Below, one piece after another: positions 1 through 6,582 of a stretch of 7,458 nt of DNA. Where the stretch lies: positions 1 to 7,458 of the forward strand of contig JAUMXD010000069.1 of assembly GCA_030529305.1 (NCBI GenBank). Direction: 5' to 3'. The notes under the pieces are model-generated. The model saw nothing but the letters and a program-made list of their open reading frames with translations, searched no databases and was not told the origin of the DNA. The translations under genes and the position numbers were made by a program. Positions within the stretch are counted from its first letter, which is position 1, and each line of letters starts with the position of its first letter. The stretch is from Allobrachymonas sp. GTDB taxonomy: Bacteria > Pseudomonadota > Gammaproteobacteria > Burkholderiales > Burkholderiaceae.

Positions 1-163
1 GGTAGGCCAGATGGTGCAAAGCCACCCGGTTCCAGCAGCGCGTTTCGCGCACCGTACGCGCCAGCCAAGTGCAGGCCTCGGCGAACAGCGTTTGCAGTTC
101 GATCAGGCGCTGCATTTGATCCGGGGGCGGATTCAGCGGACAAACAAGACGAGTGATAGACAT
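1..163 (-). CDS. TnpB/OrfB-like (IS200/IS605 group) protein, N-terminal part only
   Basis: The gene starts at ATG 163-161 and runs off the left edge after 54 codons. The visible protein begins MSITRLVCPLNPPPDQ and contains FAEACTWLA at about residues 27-35 and RVALHHLAY at 46-54. This matches the N-terminal pattern I know from TnpB-type proteins: a 'P-t-x-x-Q' start, then F-x-x-A-C-N/T, then a L-H-x-L-x-Y helix leading into an 'LRE' segment. TnpB proteins are RNA-guided nucleases carried by IS200/IS605 elements; some relatives are domesticated and nuclease-dead. The RuvC-like catalytic part lies outside the window, so activity cannot be judged. An in-frame TAG lies 30 to 28 bases before the ATG with no other ATG between, which fixes the start. 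No Shine-Dalgarno sequence is visible. No transposon end or tnpA is seen upstream. The family call rests on a short fragment and is moderate. Confidence 0.55.
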   Translation of the reverse strand, partial: MSITRLVCPLNPPPDQMQRLIELQTLFAEACTWLARTVRETRCWNRVALHHLAY

Positions 164-406
164 GACAGTGCGGCGGATTGTAGCGTATTCCTATATGAAG
201 TTTTGGCATTGGCTAAAGCTGCTGATTTGTCACGATCTCTCGTTTGGCAGGCAGCCGTTTTAGTGTCCTTCAGACTATCCAACCTTATCTGCCAGCTATA
301 AGCCACCGCTCACAAATCAACGATCATTTGAGGGCTGTGCTAGCCTTCTCCGTCTGGTACTGCCTACACGCTCGTATTACCGAACAAACCGACAACACCA
401 ACAACC
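164..406. other. Divergent intergenic region, TnpB-like gene / pdxH
   Basis: These 243 bases separate two divergently read genes and are more AT-rich than the flanking genes. They must hold the pdxH promoter, but I see no good -35/-10 pair. TATAAG at 297-302 on the plus strand is the best -10-like word and lacks a partner -35. Short open frames here do not look coding. I see no long inverted repeat that would mark an IS200/IS605 end. Confidence 0.5.
177..182 (-). promoter_or_regulatory. Possible -10 box of the TnpB-like gene
   Basis: The minus strand reads TACAAT here, one mismatch from TATAAT, 13 bases before the ATG at 163. Transcription starting about 7 bases past the box would leave a leader of only a few bases, which fits the missing Shine-Dalgarno sequence. 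There is no convincing -35 box at 16-18 bases, so this is a weak call. Confidence 0.25.
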
Positions 407-1057
407 ATGCCCCTGCCCCCCGAAGAACTGGCTGCGCTGCGTCGCAGTTACGAACGCGCCGAGCTGGATGAATCCGCCTCGCACACTGATCCCTTGCAGC
501 AATTCGCACGCTGGTTTGACGAAGCTTTGCAGGCCGAAGTGCCCGAGCCCAACGCCATGACCCTGTGCACCGTGAGCAGCCACATGCGCCCCAGTTCGCG
601 CGTGGTGCTGCTCAAGGGTTTTGATGCGCGCGGCATCGTCTGGTACAGCAACTACCGCAGCCGCAAGGGCAGTGAATTGGCGGGCAACCCTTTTGCTGCC
701 CTGCAATTTTTCTGGCCCGAGCTGGAGCGCGTGGTTCGCATCGAAGGGCGCGTTGAACCCGTAAGCGCTGAAGAAAGCGATGCCTACTTCGCCAGCCGCC
801 CGCTGGATTCGCGCATTGGCGCTTGGGCCTCGCCACAAAGCCAGGTGATTGCTGGCCGCCACGTTCTTCTGATGAATGCGGCCAAATACGGCGCACAGTA
901 TTTGCTGCATCCGCCGCGCCCGCCGCATTGGGGCGGCTACCGGCTCGCGCCCGATCAGTGGGAGTTTTGGCAGGGCCGCAAGAGCCGCCTGCACGATCGC
1001 CTGCGTTATCGCCTAGGCGATGATGGGCAATGGATACGCGAGCGGCTAGCCCCATGA
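407..1057 (+). CDS. pdxH: Pyridoxine/pyridoxamine 5'-phosphate oxidase
   Basis: This cytosolic FMN enzyme oxidises pyridoxine 5'-phosphate or pyridoxamine 5'-phosphate to pyridoxal 5'-phosphate with O2, in vitamin B6 synthesis and salvage. The protein is 216 aa, close to the 218 aa of the E. coli enzyme. Family segments appear in order: [13 protein letters not shown] (61-73) and [13 protein letters not shown] (79-91), both FMN-binding; [14 protein letters not shown] (101-114); [11 protein letters not shown] (130-140); the C-terminal block HWGGYRL (174-180), then [13 protein letters not shown] (186-198); and the RLAP terminus. The start [15 protein letters not shown] agrees with family N-termini, although no Shine-Dalgarno sequence is visible before ATG 407. 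The gene stands alone, divergent from the TnpB-like gene and convergent with leuB, so it is probably transcribed by itself. The product is secure. Confidence 0.97.
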   Translation: MPLPPEELAALRRSYERAELDESASHTDPLQQFARWFDEALQAEVPEPNAMTLCTVSSHMRPSSRVVLLKGFDARGIVWYSNYRSRKGSELAGNPFAALQFFWPELERVVRIEGRVEPVSAEESDAYFASRPLDSRIGAWASPQSQVIAGRHVLLMNAAKYGAQYLLHPPRPPHWGGYRLAPDQWEFWQGRKSRLHDRLRYRLGDDGQWIRERLAP

Positions 1058-1329
1058 TCGTGGGTTTGCGATTGCTGGTCGGCATGCACGTTCAGTTATG
1101 GGCCAGTTGTAGAAAAAGCCAAACTGACTCGTCCCTTGCGCAGACACGGTACGACCCAATCACCCGCAAGAGCATTGGCCCACGCTCAAGGGTAGGCTCA
1201 CACTTGCTACAGCCCCAATTTGAAACCACTCTCGCAGCTTGCCAGGCTGCTTCAAAGTGGTGGCGACGCATCTTCCTTTGCGCCGCAGTGCGCACGCTGC
1301 GGCATACCTCGCTGCCAGCGATCAAGCGA
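1058..1329. other. Convergent intergenic region, pdxH / leuB
   Basis: These 272 bases lie between the 3' ends of pdxH and leuB. I see no credible gene; the open frames across it have no start signal and no family resemblance. It contains a perfect hairpin at 1282-1303 and a looser nested structure at 1225-1261 (ACCACT/AGTGGT around GCAGC/GCTGC). Neither is followed by a T-run on either strand. In many Burkholderiales, as I recall, asd follows leuB; no trace of asd is recognisable here. Confidence 0.5.
1282..1303. repeat. Perfect 7-bp inverted repeat between convergent genes
   Basis: GCCGCAG (1282-1288) and CTGCGGC (1297-1303) are perfect inverted copies around an 8-base loop. The position, 27 bases past the leuB stop and between two converging genes, suits a two-way transcript end. 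No T-run follows on either strand, so it is not a classical intrinsic terminator. It could instead block exonucleases or act with Rho. Confidence 0.45.
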
Positions 1330-2400
1330 TCAGTCCAGCGCCTGCACCACGGCATCGCCCATGTACTGGGTATCAACCTTTTTGCTGCCCTCGCTCCAGA
1401 TGTCGGGCGTGCGCAGGCCGCTTTCGAGCACACGCTGCACGGCTTGTTCGATGCGGCTGGCAGCATCGGCTTGATTGAGACTGAAGCGCAACATCATGGC
1501 CGCGCTCAGGATGGTGGCCAGCGGATTGGCAATGCCTTTGCCCGCAATGTCTGGGGCGCTGCCGTGGCTGGGTTCGTACAGGCCCTGGTTCTTGTCGTTG
1601 AGGCTGGCACTGGGCAGCATGCCGATGGAGCCGGTGAGCATGGAGGCTTCATCGCTCAGGATGTCGCCAAAGAGGTTGCCGGTAACGATCACGTCAAAGC
1701 GCTTGGGCGCTTTCACCAGCTGCATGGCGGCATTGTCCACCAGCATGTGTTCCAGCGTCACATCGGGATATTGCTGGCCCACTTGCGTGACGACTTCTTT
1801 CCACAGCTGCGAGGTTTCGAGCACATTGTTCTTGTCCACGCTGGTGAGGCGCTTGCTGCGCTTGCGCGCGGCGGCAAAGGCGGTGTGCGCAATGCGCTCG
1901 ATTTCGGGGCGGCTGTAGCGCATGGTGTCGAAGCCTTCTTCCGCGCCGGGGAAGAGGCCATCCGTCGCCTGGCGGCGGCCGCGCGGCTGGCCGAAGTACA
2001 CATCGCCCGTCAGCTCGCGGATGATGAGGATGTCCAGCCCCGCAATCAGCTCGGGCTTGAGGCTGGAGGCATCGACCAACTCCTTGTAGCAAATCGCCGG
2101 CCGGAAATTGGCGTACAGGCCCAGGGCCTTGCGCAAGCCCAGAATGGCCTGCTCGGGGCGCAAGTGGCGATCCAGCGTGTCGTATTTGAAATCGCCCACG
2201 GCGCCAAACAGCACAGCATCGGCCGATTGGGCGAGCTTGAGCGTGGCTTCGGGCAAGGGGTGGCCGTGTTTTTCGTAGGCCGTGCCGCCCACGTCGGCAT
2301 ATTGCAAGTCCAGCGGCAGACGCAGCGCCTGCAAGACTTTGACCGCTTCGGCCATGATTTCGGGGCCGATACCGTCACCGGGAAGAATGGCAATTTTCAT
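1330..2400 (-). CDS. leuB: 3-isopropylmalate dehydrogenase
   Basis: LeuB oxidatively decarboxylates 3-isopropylmalate with NAD+ and a divalent metal, giving 2-oxoisocaproate, the last precursor before transamination to leucine. The 356-aa cytosolic protein starts [15 protein letters not shown], the family N-terminus. Substrate arginines are visible at about R90, R100 (ANFRP) and R128 ([10 protein letters not shown]), with Y135. K190 lies in SVDKNN, and the metal-binding aspartates are about D223, D247 and D251. The isocitrate/isopropylmalate dehydrogenase signature is at about 242-265 ([12 protein letters not shown]...), and the NAD-binding loop [14 protein letters not shown] at 280-293. It lies 91 bases after leuD in the same direction. 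That gap holds a terminator-like hairpin and no clear Shine-Dalgarno sequence just before the ATG. Nothing appears broken. The identity is secure. Confidence 0.98.
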   Translation of the reverse strand: MKIAILPGDGIGPEIMAEAVKVLQALRLPLDLQYADVGGTAYEKHGHPLPEATLKLAQSADAVLFGAVGDFKYDTLDRHLRPEQAILGLRKALGLYANFRPAICYKELVDASSLKPELIAGLDILIIRELTGDVYFGQPRGRRQATDGLFPGAEEGFDTMRYSRPEIERIAHTAFAAARKRSKRLTSVDKNNVLETSQLWKEVVTQVGQQYPDVTLEHMLVDNAAMQLVKAPKRFDVIVTGNLFGDILSDEASMLTGSIGMLPSASLNDKNQGLYEPSHGSAPDIAGKGIANPLATILSAAMMLRFSLNQADAASRIEQAVQRVLESGLRTPDIWSEGSKKVDTQYMGDAVVQALD

Positions 2401-2417
2401 AGCTTGTTGGCATCAAG

Positions 2418-2456
2418 AAAAAACAAAAACCGCTTCTTTTTTGAACGATCAAGCGG
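2418..2456 (-). terminator. Terminator-like hairpin between leuD and leuB
   Basis: On the minus strand CCGCTT (2456-2451) pairs with AAGCGG (2435-2430), and a small inner TTGA/TCAA stem can form in the 15-base loop. The stem is followed at once by TTTTTG and then a second run of six T. The arrangement is that of an intrinsic terminator, but the 6-bp stem and large loop make it weak. It would reduce transcription into leuB rather than stop it, if it works at all. Confidence 0.5.
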
Positions 2457-2491
2457 CACCAACCCTCTTCATCTGCAGGAGCACTGAGGCT

Positions 2492-3172
2492 TCAAGAAGC
2501 AGAAGGCGCAGCGGCCCCGGCACCGCACTCGCTGCGCTTGGCGAGCCACGGCTTGGCGGCCAGGCGCGCCGCTTCAAACGCGGCGATTTTGTCTTTGTGG
2601 CGCAGGGTCAGGCCAATATCGTCCCAACCGTTGAGCAGGCATTCCTTGCGGAAAGGCTGCACTTCAAACGCAATCTCTTCACCCTGCGGGCGCACAACCA
2701 CCTGGCGGGGCAGGTCGATGGTGAGCCGGTAGCCGGGGAACGCCGCCACCTCGTCAAACAACTGGCTGATGATGGCCTCGGGCAGCACGATGGGCAGCAG
2801 GCCGTTTTTGAAGCTGTTGTTGAAAAAGATGTCGGCAAAGCTGGGCGCCAGAATGGCGCGAAAGCCATATTGCTCCAGCGCCCAGGGGGCGTGTTCGCGG
2901 CTGGAGCCGCAGCCGAAATTGCCGCGTGTGAGCAGGATGCTCGCGCCCCGGTAGCGCGGCTGGTTCAGCACAAAGTCGGGGTTGGGCTGGCGTGCCGATT
3001 CGGGCTTGCCCGGCTCGCCTTTGTCGAGGTAGCGCCATTCGTCAAACAGATTGGGGCCAAAGCCCGTGCGCCGAATGGACTTGAGAAATTGCTTGGGGAT
3101 GATGGCATCGGTATCGACGTTTTCGCGATCCAAAGGGGCCACCAAGCCCTGATGAACGGTGAATTTCTGCAT
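2492..3172 (-). CDS. leuD: 3-isopropylmalate dehydratase small subunit
   Basis: LeuD is the swivel subunit of isopropylmalate isomerase. With LeuC it converts 2-isopropylmalate to 3-isopropylmalate. I start it at ATG 3172 ([15 protein letters not shown]), the family N-terminus, giving 226 aa. The frame stays open 33 codons further upstream, but that stretch has no family similarity. Visible blocks are [14 protein letters not shown] (18-31), the aconitase-type swivel motif [15 protein letters not shown] (85-99) and [12 protein letters not shown] (117-128). The protein is longer than the 201-aa E. coli LeuD, partly because of a low-complexity tail (about 214-226) rich in Ala, Gly and Ser. It is separated from the lipoprotein gene upstream by 147 bases that include a strong terminator, so it may need its own promoter or readthrough. 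No clear Shine-Dalgarno sequence precedes the start. Confidence 0.96.
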   Translation of the reverse strand: MQKFTVHQGLVAPLDRENVDTDAIIPKQFLKSIRRTGFGPNLFDEWRYLDKGEPGKPESARQPNPDFVLNQPRYRGASILLTRGNFGCGSSREHAPWALEQYGFRAILAPSFADIFFNNSFKNGLLPIVLPEAIISQLFDEVAAFPGYRLTIDLPRQVVVRPQGEEIAFEVQPFRKECLLNGWDDIGLTLRHKDKIAAFEAARLAAKPWLAKRSECGAGAAAPSAS

Positions 3173-3239
3173 GGTGCAAAAGGGAATGCGAGTAAAAAAC
3201 AAGCCAGCGAAAAAGGAACTGTACGCAGCAAAAACGGGC

Positions 3240-3274
3240 GGCTTGCGGCGCTTGCCCATCACGCAAGGCAAGCC
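3240..3274 (-). promoter_or_regulatory. Alternative stems in the leuD leader
   Basis: On the minus strand GGCTTGCC near 3274-3267 can pair with GGCAAGC (stem 3273-3267 with 3256-3250) or with GCAAGCC (stem 3274-3268 with 3246-3240). Both are perfect 7-bp pairings that share the same 5' arm, so they exclude each other. The element sits between the strong terminator at 3280-3311 and the leuD start. It could be a regulatory leader, but could also be chance in GC-rich sequence. Confidence 0.3.
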
Positions 3275-3279
3275 TCATC

Positions 3280-3311
3280 AAAAAAGGCTTTGCCAGTTGC
3301 CCGGCAAAGCC
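3280..3311 (-). terminator. Strong intrinsic terminator after the entericidin-like gene
   Basis: The minus strand reads GGCTTTGCC (3311-3303), an 8-base loop (3302-3295), GGCAAAGCC (3294-3286), then six T (3285-3280). The 9-bp stem is perfect. It begins 8 bases past the stop of the lipoprotein gene and has every mark of a Rho-independent terminator. It lies inside the leu cluster, upstream of leuD, so transcripts from the leuC side should mostly end here unless readthrough or antitermination occurs. Confidence 0.88.
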
Positions 3312-3319
3312 CTGTGTGC

Positions 3320-3481
3320 TTACTGAGAAGCGTTCTGGAGTTTTTCGCCCGCTTTTTCAAGGCCGCGACCAGTGGCTTGGCCTGCTTCTTTGGCGTCTTG
3401 CTTCACACCGCTCCAAGTGTTGCAAGCTGTCAAAGAAAATGCCAAGGCAAAAACACTCAGAATAGCTGCAAATCGTTTCAT
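3320..3481 (-). CDS. Entericidin EcnA/EcnB-family small lipoprotein
   Basis: This is a 53-aa protein, MKRFAAILSVFALAFSLTAC followed by a 33-residue mature part. Residues 1-20 form a lipoprotein signal peptide with lipobox SLTAC; the cysteine at 20 would be lipidated. The mature part starts NTWSGVKQDAKEAGQATG and is small, charged and helix-prone, ending KAGEKLQNASQ, as in entericidins. In E. coli EcnA and EcnB are an antidote/toxin lipoprotein pair; here there is one copy, so a toxin role should not be assumed. The start at 3481 is supported by AGAGGAG about 8 bases upstream. The longer frame from 3514 would bypass this site and hide the signal peptide. The gene follows leuC by 29 bases and ends at a strong terminator, so leuC and this gene are probably one transcript. 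Confidence 0.88.
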   Translation of the reverse strand: MKRFAAILSVFALAFSLTACNTWSGVKQDAKEAGQATGRGLEKAGEKLQNASQ

Positions 3482-3510
3482 GACGCAATCTCCTCTTTCT
3501 TTGTTGGTCA

Positions 3511-4962
3511 TCATACAAAAGCACGGACATCGACAAAATGCCCGTGTACCGCCGCCGCCGCGGCCATGGCCGGGCTGACGAGGTGCGTGCGGCCGCCAGC
3601 GCCCTGGCGGCCTTCAAAATTGCGGTTGCTGGTGGAAGCGCAACGCTCGCCCGGCTCCAGCCGGTCGGCGTTCATGGCCAGGCACATGCTGCAACCCGGC
3701 TCGCGCCATTCAAAGCCGGCGGCCTTGAAGATTTCGTGCAGGCCTTCGCGCTCGGCCTGCGCCTTGACCTGGCCCGAACCCGGCACCACCATCGCCAACT
3801 TGATATTGGGCGCCACCTTGCGCCCGAGCTTGCGCAGCATGCCGGCGGCTTCGCGCATGTCTTCGATGCGGCTGTTGGTGCAACTGCCGATGAAGACTTT
3901 GTCCACGTGGATGTCGGTCAGAGGCTTGCCGGGTTCCAGCGCCATATAGACCAAGGCGCGCTCCATGGCGCTGCGTTTGGTGGCGTCTTTTTCCTGGTCG
4001 GGGTCGGGCACGGCAGCCGTCACGCCCAGCACCATTTCGGGGCTGGTGCCCCAGGTGACTTGGGGCTGAATGTCTTCGGCTTTGAGCTCGACCACGGCGT
4101 CGAAGTGCGCGTCCGCGTCGGAATGCAGGGTGCGCCAGTAGGCCACGGCCTGATCCCACTCGGGCCCGCCCACGAACTGGCCGGTTTCGGGATCGGTGCC
4201 GGGCGCAAAGGGCCGGCCCTTGACGTATTCGATCGTGGTGTCATCCACCGCCACCATGCCGGCGCGCGCGCCCGCTTCGATGGACATGTTGCAGATCGTC
4301 ATGCGGCCTTCCATGCTCAGGCTGCGAATGGTGCTGCCGGCAAATTCGATGGTGTAGCCGGTGCCGCCAGCGGTGCCGATTTTGCCGATGATGGCCAGCA
4401 TCACGTCTTTGGCCGTAACGCCCGGCTGCAGTTGCCCCTCAACGCGCACCTGCATGTTCTTGGCTTTTTTGGCGATGAGTGTTTGCGTGGCCATGACGTG
4501 CTCGACCTCGCTGGTGCCAATGCCGTGGGCCAGGGCGCCGAAAGCACCGTGCGTGCTGGTGTGGCTGTCGCCACACACCACGGTCATGCCGGGCAGGGTG
4601 GCGCCGTTTTCGGGGCCGATCACGTGCACGATGCCTTGCTTGGCGCTCAAAAACGGATAGTAGGCCGCAGCGCCAAATTCCTGGATGTTGGCATCGAGCG
4701 TGACGATCTGTTCTTTGCTGGTGGCATCGGCAATACCATCGTAGCCGCTTTCGCAACCCGTTGTGGGCACGTTGTGATCGGTGGTGGCCACCACGGAGCT
4801 CACACGCCACAGCTTGCGACCCGCTGCACGCAGCCCCTCAAAGGCTTGCGGGCTGGTCACCTCGTGCACGAGGTGACGGTCGATATAGAGGATGGTGGTG
4901 CCATCTTCTTCGGTGTGAACAACGTGTTCATCCCAGAGTTTGTCGTAAAGCGTGCGAGCCAT
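3511..4962 (-). CDS. leuC: 3-isopropylmalate dehydratase large subunit
   Basis: LeuC is the [4Fe-4S] aconitase-family subunit that, with LeuD, isomerises 2-isopropylmalate to 3-isopropylmalate through a dehydrated intermediate in the cytosol. The 483-aa protein begins [15 protein letters not shown], the family start. Cluster ligands are visible as C361 (FIGSCTNSR) and C424 and C427 (GCSMCLAMN). Other family blocks are TDHNVPT (61-67), [15 protein letters not shown] (128-142) and [16 protein letters not shown] (445-460). The start is supported by GAAGGAAA about 8 bases upstream. The C-terminus [11 protein letters not shown] is usual for the family. It lies 309 bases after gltA, and the entericidin-like gene follows after 29 bases. 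Long open frames on the opposite strand across this gene are by-products of its codon use. The identity is secure. Confidence 0.98.
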   Translation of the reverse strand: MARTLYDKLWDEHVVHTEEDGTTILYIDRHLVHEVTSPQAFEGLRAAGRKLWRVSSVVATTDHNVPTTGCESGYDGIADATSKEQIVTLDANIQEFGAAAYYPFLSAKQGIVHVIGPENGATLPGMTVVCGDSHTSTHGAFGALAHGIGTSEVEHVMATQTLIAKKAKNMQVRVEGQLQPGVTAKDVMLAIIGKIGTAGGTGYTIEFAGSTIRSLSMEGRMTICNMSIEAGARAGMVAVDDTTIEYVKGRPFAPGTDPETGQFVGGPEWDQAVAYWRTLHSDADAHFDAVVELKAEDIQPQVTWGTSPEMVLGVTAAVPDPDQEKDATKRSAMERALVYMALEPGKPLTDIHVDKVFIGSCTNSRIEDMREAAGMLRKLGRKVAPNIKLAMVVPGSGQVKAQAEREGLHEIFKAAGFEWREPGCSMCLAMNADRLEPGERCASTSNRNFEGRQGAGGRTHLVSPAMAAAAAVHGHFVDVRAFV

Positions 4963-5115
4963 TTCGCGTTTCCTTCAATATTGCTGCTTCTTTTCTGATT
5001 TGGGCTTTTGCGACAGCAGCGCAGTCAAGTTCATACTGCAAGCCATTCATGCCCAACCCAAAAACAATCAGCATAGCCCGCTCTTGTTCAGCGCGCCACC
5101 GCTTGGCAGAAAAGT

Positions 5116-5145
5116 GCTGCTGCGCAGCCATCTTGCGGCAGCAGC
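5116..5145 (-). repeat. 8-bp inverted repeat in the leuC leader
   Basis: GCTGCTGC (5116-5123) and GCAGCAGC (5138-5145) are perfect inverted copies around a 14-base loop, giving an 8-bp stem about 155-185 bases before the leuC ATG. No T-run follows on the minus strand, so it is not an intrinsic terminator. If the -10-like box at 5160-5165 is real, the stem would lie near the 5' end of the leuC mRNA. Confidence 0.4.
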
Positions 5146-5159
5146 TCCCAGCCAAGCTA

Positions 5160-5165
5160 ATTATC
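5160..5165 (-). promoter_or_regulatory. Possible -10 box for leuC
   Basis: The minus strand reads GATAAT, one mismatch from TATAAT, at about 200 bases before leuC. Just upstream is a 6-bp inverted repeat, GCCGCA (5189-5184) with TGCGGC (5173-5168), that could be an operator or a chance match. No good -35 box is found at 16-18 bases, so the call is weak. Confidence 0.22.
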
Positions 5166-5271
5166 ATGCCGCAATTCGGCTGCTGCGGCTATCCGCAAAA
5201 ACACTCAGAAAGCAGCTGCACGCTCGACGTTTTTGCAAACCTTGGGCAATACCGAAGGCTGCATGCAGGCA

Positions 5272-6582
5272 TCAACTCTTGAAATTGGGCGGCACATCGC
5301 GGCGCGGCTGCCCTACATACAACTGGCGTGGGCGGCCGATTTTGTATTCGGGGTCGGCAATCATTTCGTTGAGCTGCGCAATCCAGCCCACAGTGCGCGC
5401 CAGCGCAAAAATGCCTGTGAATAGATTGACCGGAATGCCGATGGCGCGCTGCACGATGCCCGAGTAGAAATCCACATTCGGATACAACTTGCGCTCGACG
5501 AAGTAGTCGTCTTCCAATGCGATTTTTTCGAGCTTTTTAGCCAAGGCAAACAGGGGGTCGTTTTCCAGCCCCAGCTCGGCCAGCACCTCGTGGCAAGTTT
5601 CTTGCAGCAACTTGGCGCGCGGGTCGTAGTTCTTGTACACACGGTGGCCAAAACCCATCAGGCGCACGCCCGAATTTTTGTCTTTGACCTTTTCCATGAA
5701 CTCGCCCACCTTGGCAATACCGCCGTTGTGATACAGCTCTTCGAGCATGCTCAGGCAGGCCTCGTTGGCCCCACCGTGTGCCGGCCCCCACAAGCAAGCC
5801 ACGCCAGCGGAAATAGCCGCAAACGGATTGGTACCCGAGCTGCCGCACAGGCGCACGGTAGAGGTGGAAGCGTTTTGCTCGTGATCGGCATGCAGGATGA
5901 AGATGCGATCCATCGCGCGCTCAATCACGGGGTTGACTTGGTAGTCTTCGCAGGGCGTGCCAAACATCATGCGCAGGAAGTTGCCTGCGTAGCTCAAGTC
6001 GTTGCGCGGGTACATATACGGCTCGCCCTTGCCGTATTTGTAGGCCATGGCCACAAGCGTAGGCATTTTGGCGATGAGGCGAATGGCTGCAACTTCGCGG
6101 TGGCGCGGGTTATGGATGTCGGTGGAATCGTGATAGAAGGCCGACATACCGCCTGTAAGGCCCGTGAGCACAGCCATGGGATGCGCATCGCGGCGAAAGC
6201 CCCGCAGGAAGAAGTGCATCTGCTCGTGCACCAGGGTGTGGCGCAGCACCATCTGGTGAAATTCTTTGCTTTGCTGCGCATCGGGCAACTCGCCCATGAG
6301 CAGCAAATAGCAAATGTCCAAAAAATCGCAGTGGCGAGCCAATTGCTCGATGGGGTAACCGCGGTAAAGCAGCTCACCCTTGTCGCCATCAATGTAAGTG
6401 ATGGTGGACTGGCACGAGGCGGTAGAAAGAAAGCCCGTGTCGTAAGTGAACATGCCCGTTTGGCCGTAGAGCGAACGGATGTCCACCACCTCTGGCCCGA
6501 TGGTGCCTTCGTAAATCGGCAGCTCCACGCTGGGCTGGCCGTTGCTGAACGAAAGAGTCGCGACGTTATTGGAAAGTTTCAT
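5272..6582 (-). CDS. gltA: Citrate synthase, type II (hexameric, bacterial)
   Basis: GltA condenses acetyl-CoA and oxaloacetate to citrate, the entry step of the TCA cycle. I start it at ATG 6582 ([15 protein letters not shown]), giving 436 aa against 427 in E. coli. AGGAG lies 10 bases upstream of this ATG. The frame is open 41 codons further upstream, but that stretch is not family-like. The catalytic trio is visible as H269 ([10 protein letters not shown]), H313 ([15 protein letters not shown]) and D371 (NVDFYSGI), with the [15 protein letters not shown] block at 231-245. An N-terminal domain as in Gram-negative, NADH-sensitive citrate synthases is present (about residues 1-60), so allosteric control is plausible but not shown. 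It lies downstream of sdhB-sdhE, as in many Burkholderiales, but 520 bases away, so it probably has its own promoter. The identity is secure. Confidence 0.98.
   Translation of the reverse strand: MKLSNNVATLSFSNGQPSVELPIYEGTIGPEVVDIRSLYGQTGMFTYDTGFLSTASCQSTITYIDGDKGELLYRGYPIEQLARHCDFLDICYLLLMGELPDAQQSKEFHQMVLRHTLVHEQMHFFLRGFRRDAHPMAVLTGLTGGMSAFYHDSTDIHNPRHREVAAIRLIAKMPTLVAMAYKYGKGEPYMYPRNDLSYAGNFLRMMFGTPCEDYQVNPVIERAMDRIFILHADHEQNASTSTVRLCGSSGTNPFAAISAGVACLWGPAHGGANEACLSMLEELYHNGGIAKVGEFMEKVKDKNSGVRLMGFGHRVYKNYDPRAKLLQETCHEVLAELGLENDPLFALAKKLEKIALEDDYFVERKLYPNVDFYSGIVQRAIGIPVNLFTGIFALARTVGWIAQLNEMIADPEYKIGRPRQLYVGQPRRDVPPNFKS

Larger units (their letters stand above)
4963..5271 (-). other. leuC leader and gltA-leuC intergenic region
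   Basis: These 309 bases hold no gene I can support. A 79-codon minus-strand frame (5167-4928) overlaps the leuC start, but it has no Shine-Dalgarno sequence and no resemblance to a known family. The region should contain the leuC promoter. It is notable for repeated GCTGC/GCAGC words around 5015-5025, 5116-5145, 5180-5186 and 5211-5219 that can pair with one another, including the 8-bp inverted repeat listed separately. I see no convincing intrinsic terminator after gltA and no leucine-rich leader peptide. Confidence 0.5.

Noticed and set aside
1225..1261. Nested ACCACT/GCAGC...GCTGC/AGTGGT structure as a pdxH terminator
   Set aside because: The stems are short, separated by unequal internal loops and not followed by T-runs.
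1317..1332. Tandem 8-base repeat AGCGATCA at the leuB stop
   Set aside because: Only two copies, one with a single-base offset; too short to call a repeat element.
1030..2487. A 485-codon plus-strand open frame opposite leuB
   Set aside because: It is low-complexity and rich in Ala, Gly and His, as expected of the antisense of GC-rich coding DNA. It overlaps the end of pdxH and all of leuB.
3173..3271. A 33-codon in-frame N-terminal extension of leuD with a basic then hydrophobic stretch
   Set aside because: LeuD proteins begin at MQKF or similar and are cytosolic. The extension has no well-placed Shine-Dalgarno sequence; the hydrophobic look comes from T-rich spacer DNA.
2282..3949. A 555-codon plus-strand open frame opposite leuD, the lipoprotein gene and part of leuC
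   Set aside because: It crosses three well-supported minus-strand genes and a terminator, and shows no domain.
3538..4998. A 486-codon open frame on the plus strand opposite leuC
   Set aside because: It mirrors the codon structure of leuC, has no family resemblance and no start signal. LeuC is unmistakable on the other strand.
4928..5167. A 79-codon minus-strand frame before leuC as a leader peptide or small protein
   Set aside because: It has no Shine-Dalgarno sequence, no run of leucine codons and no known family. It overlaps leuC out of frame.
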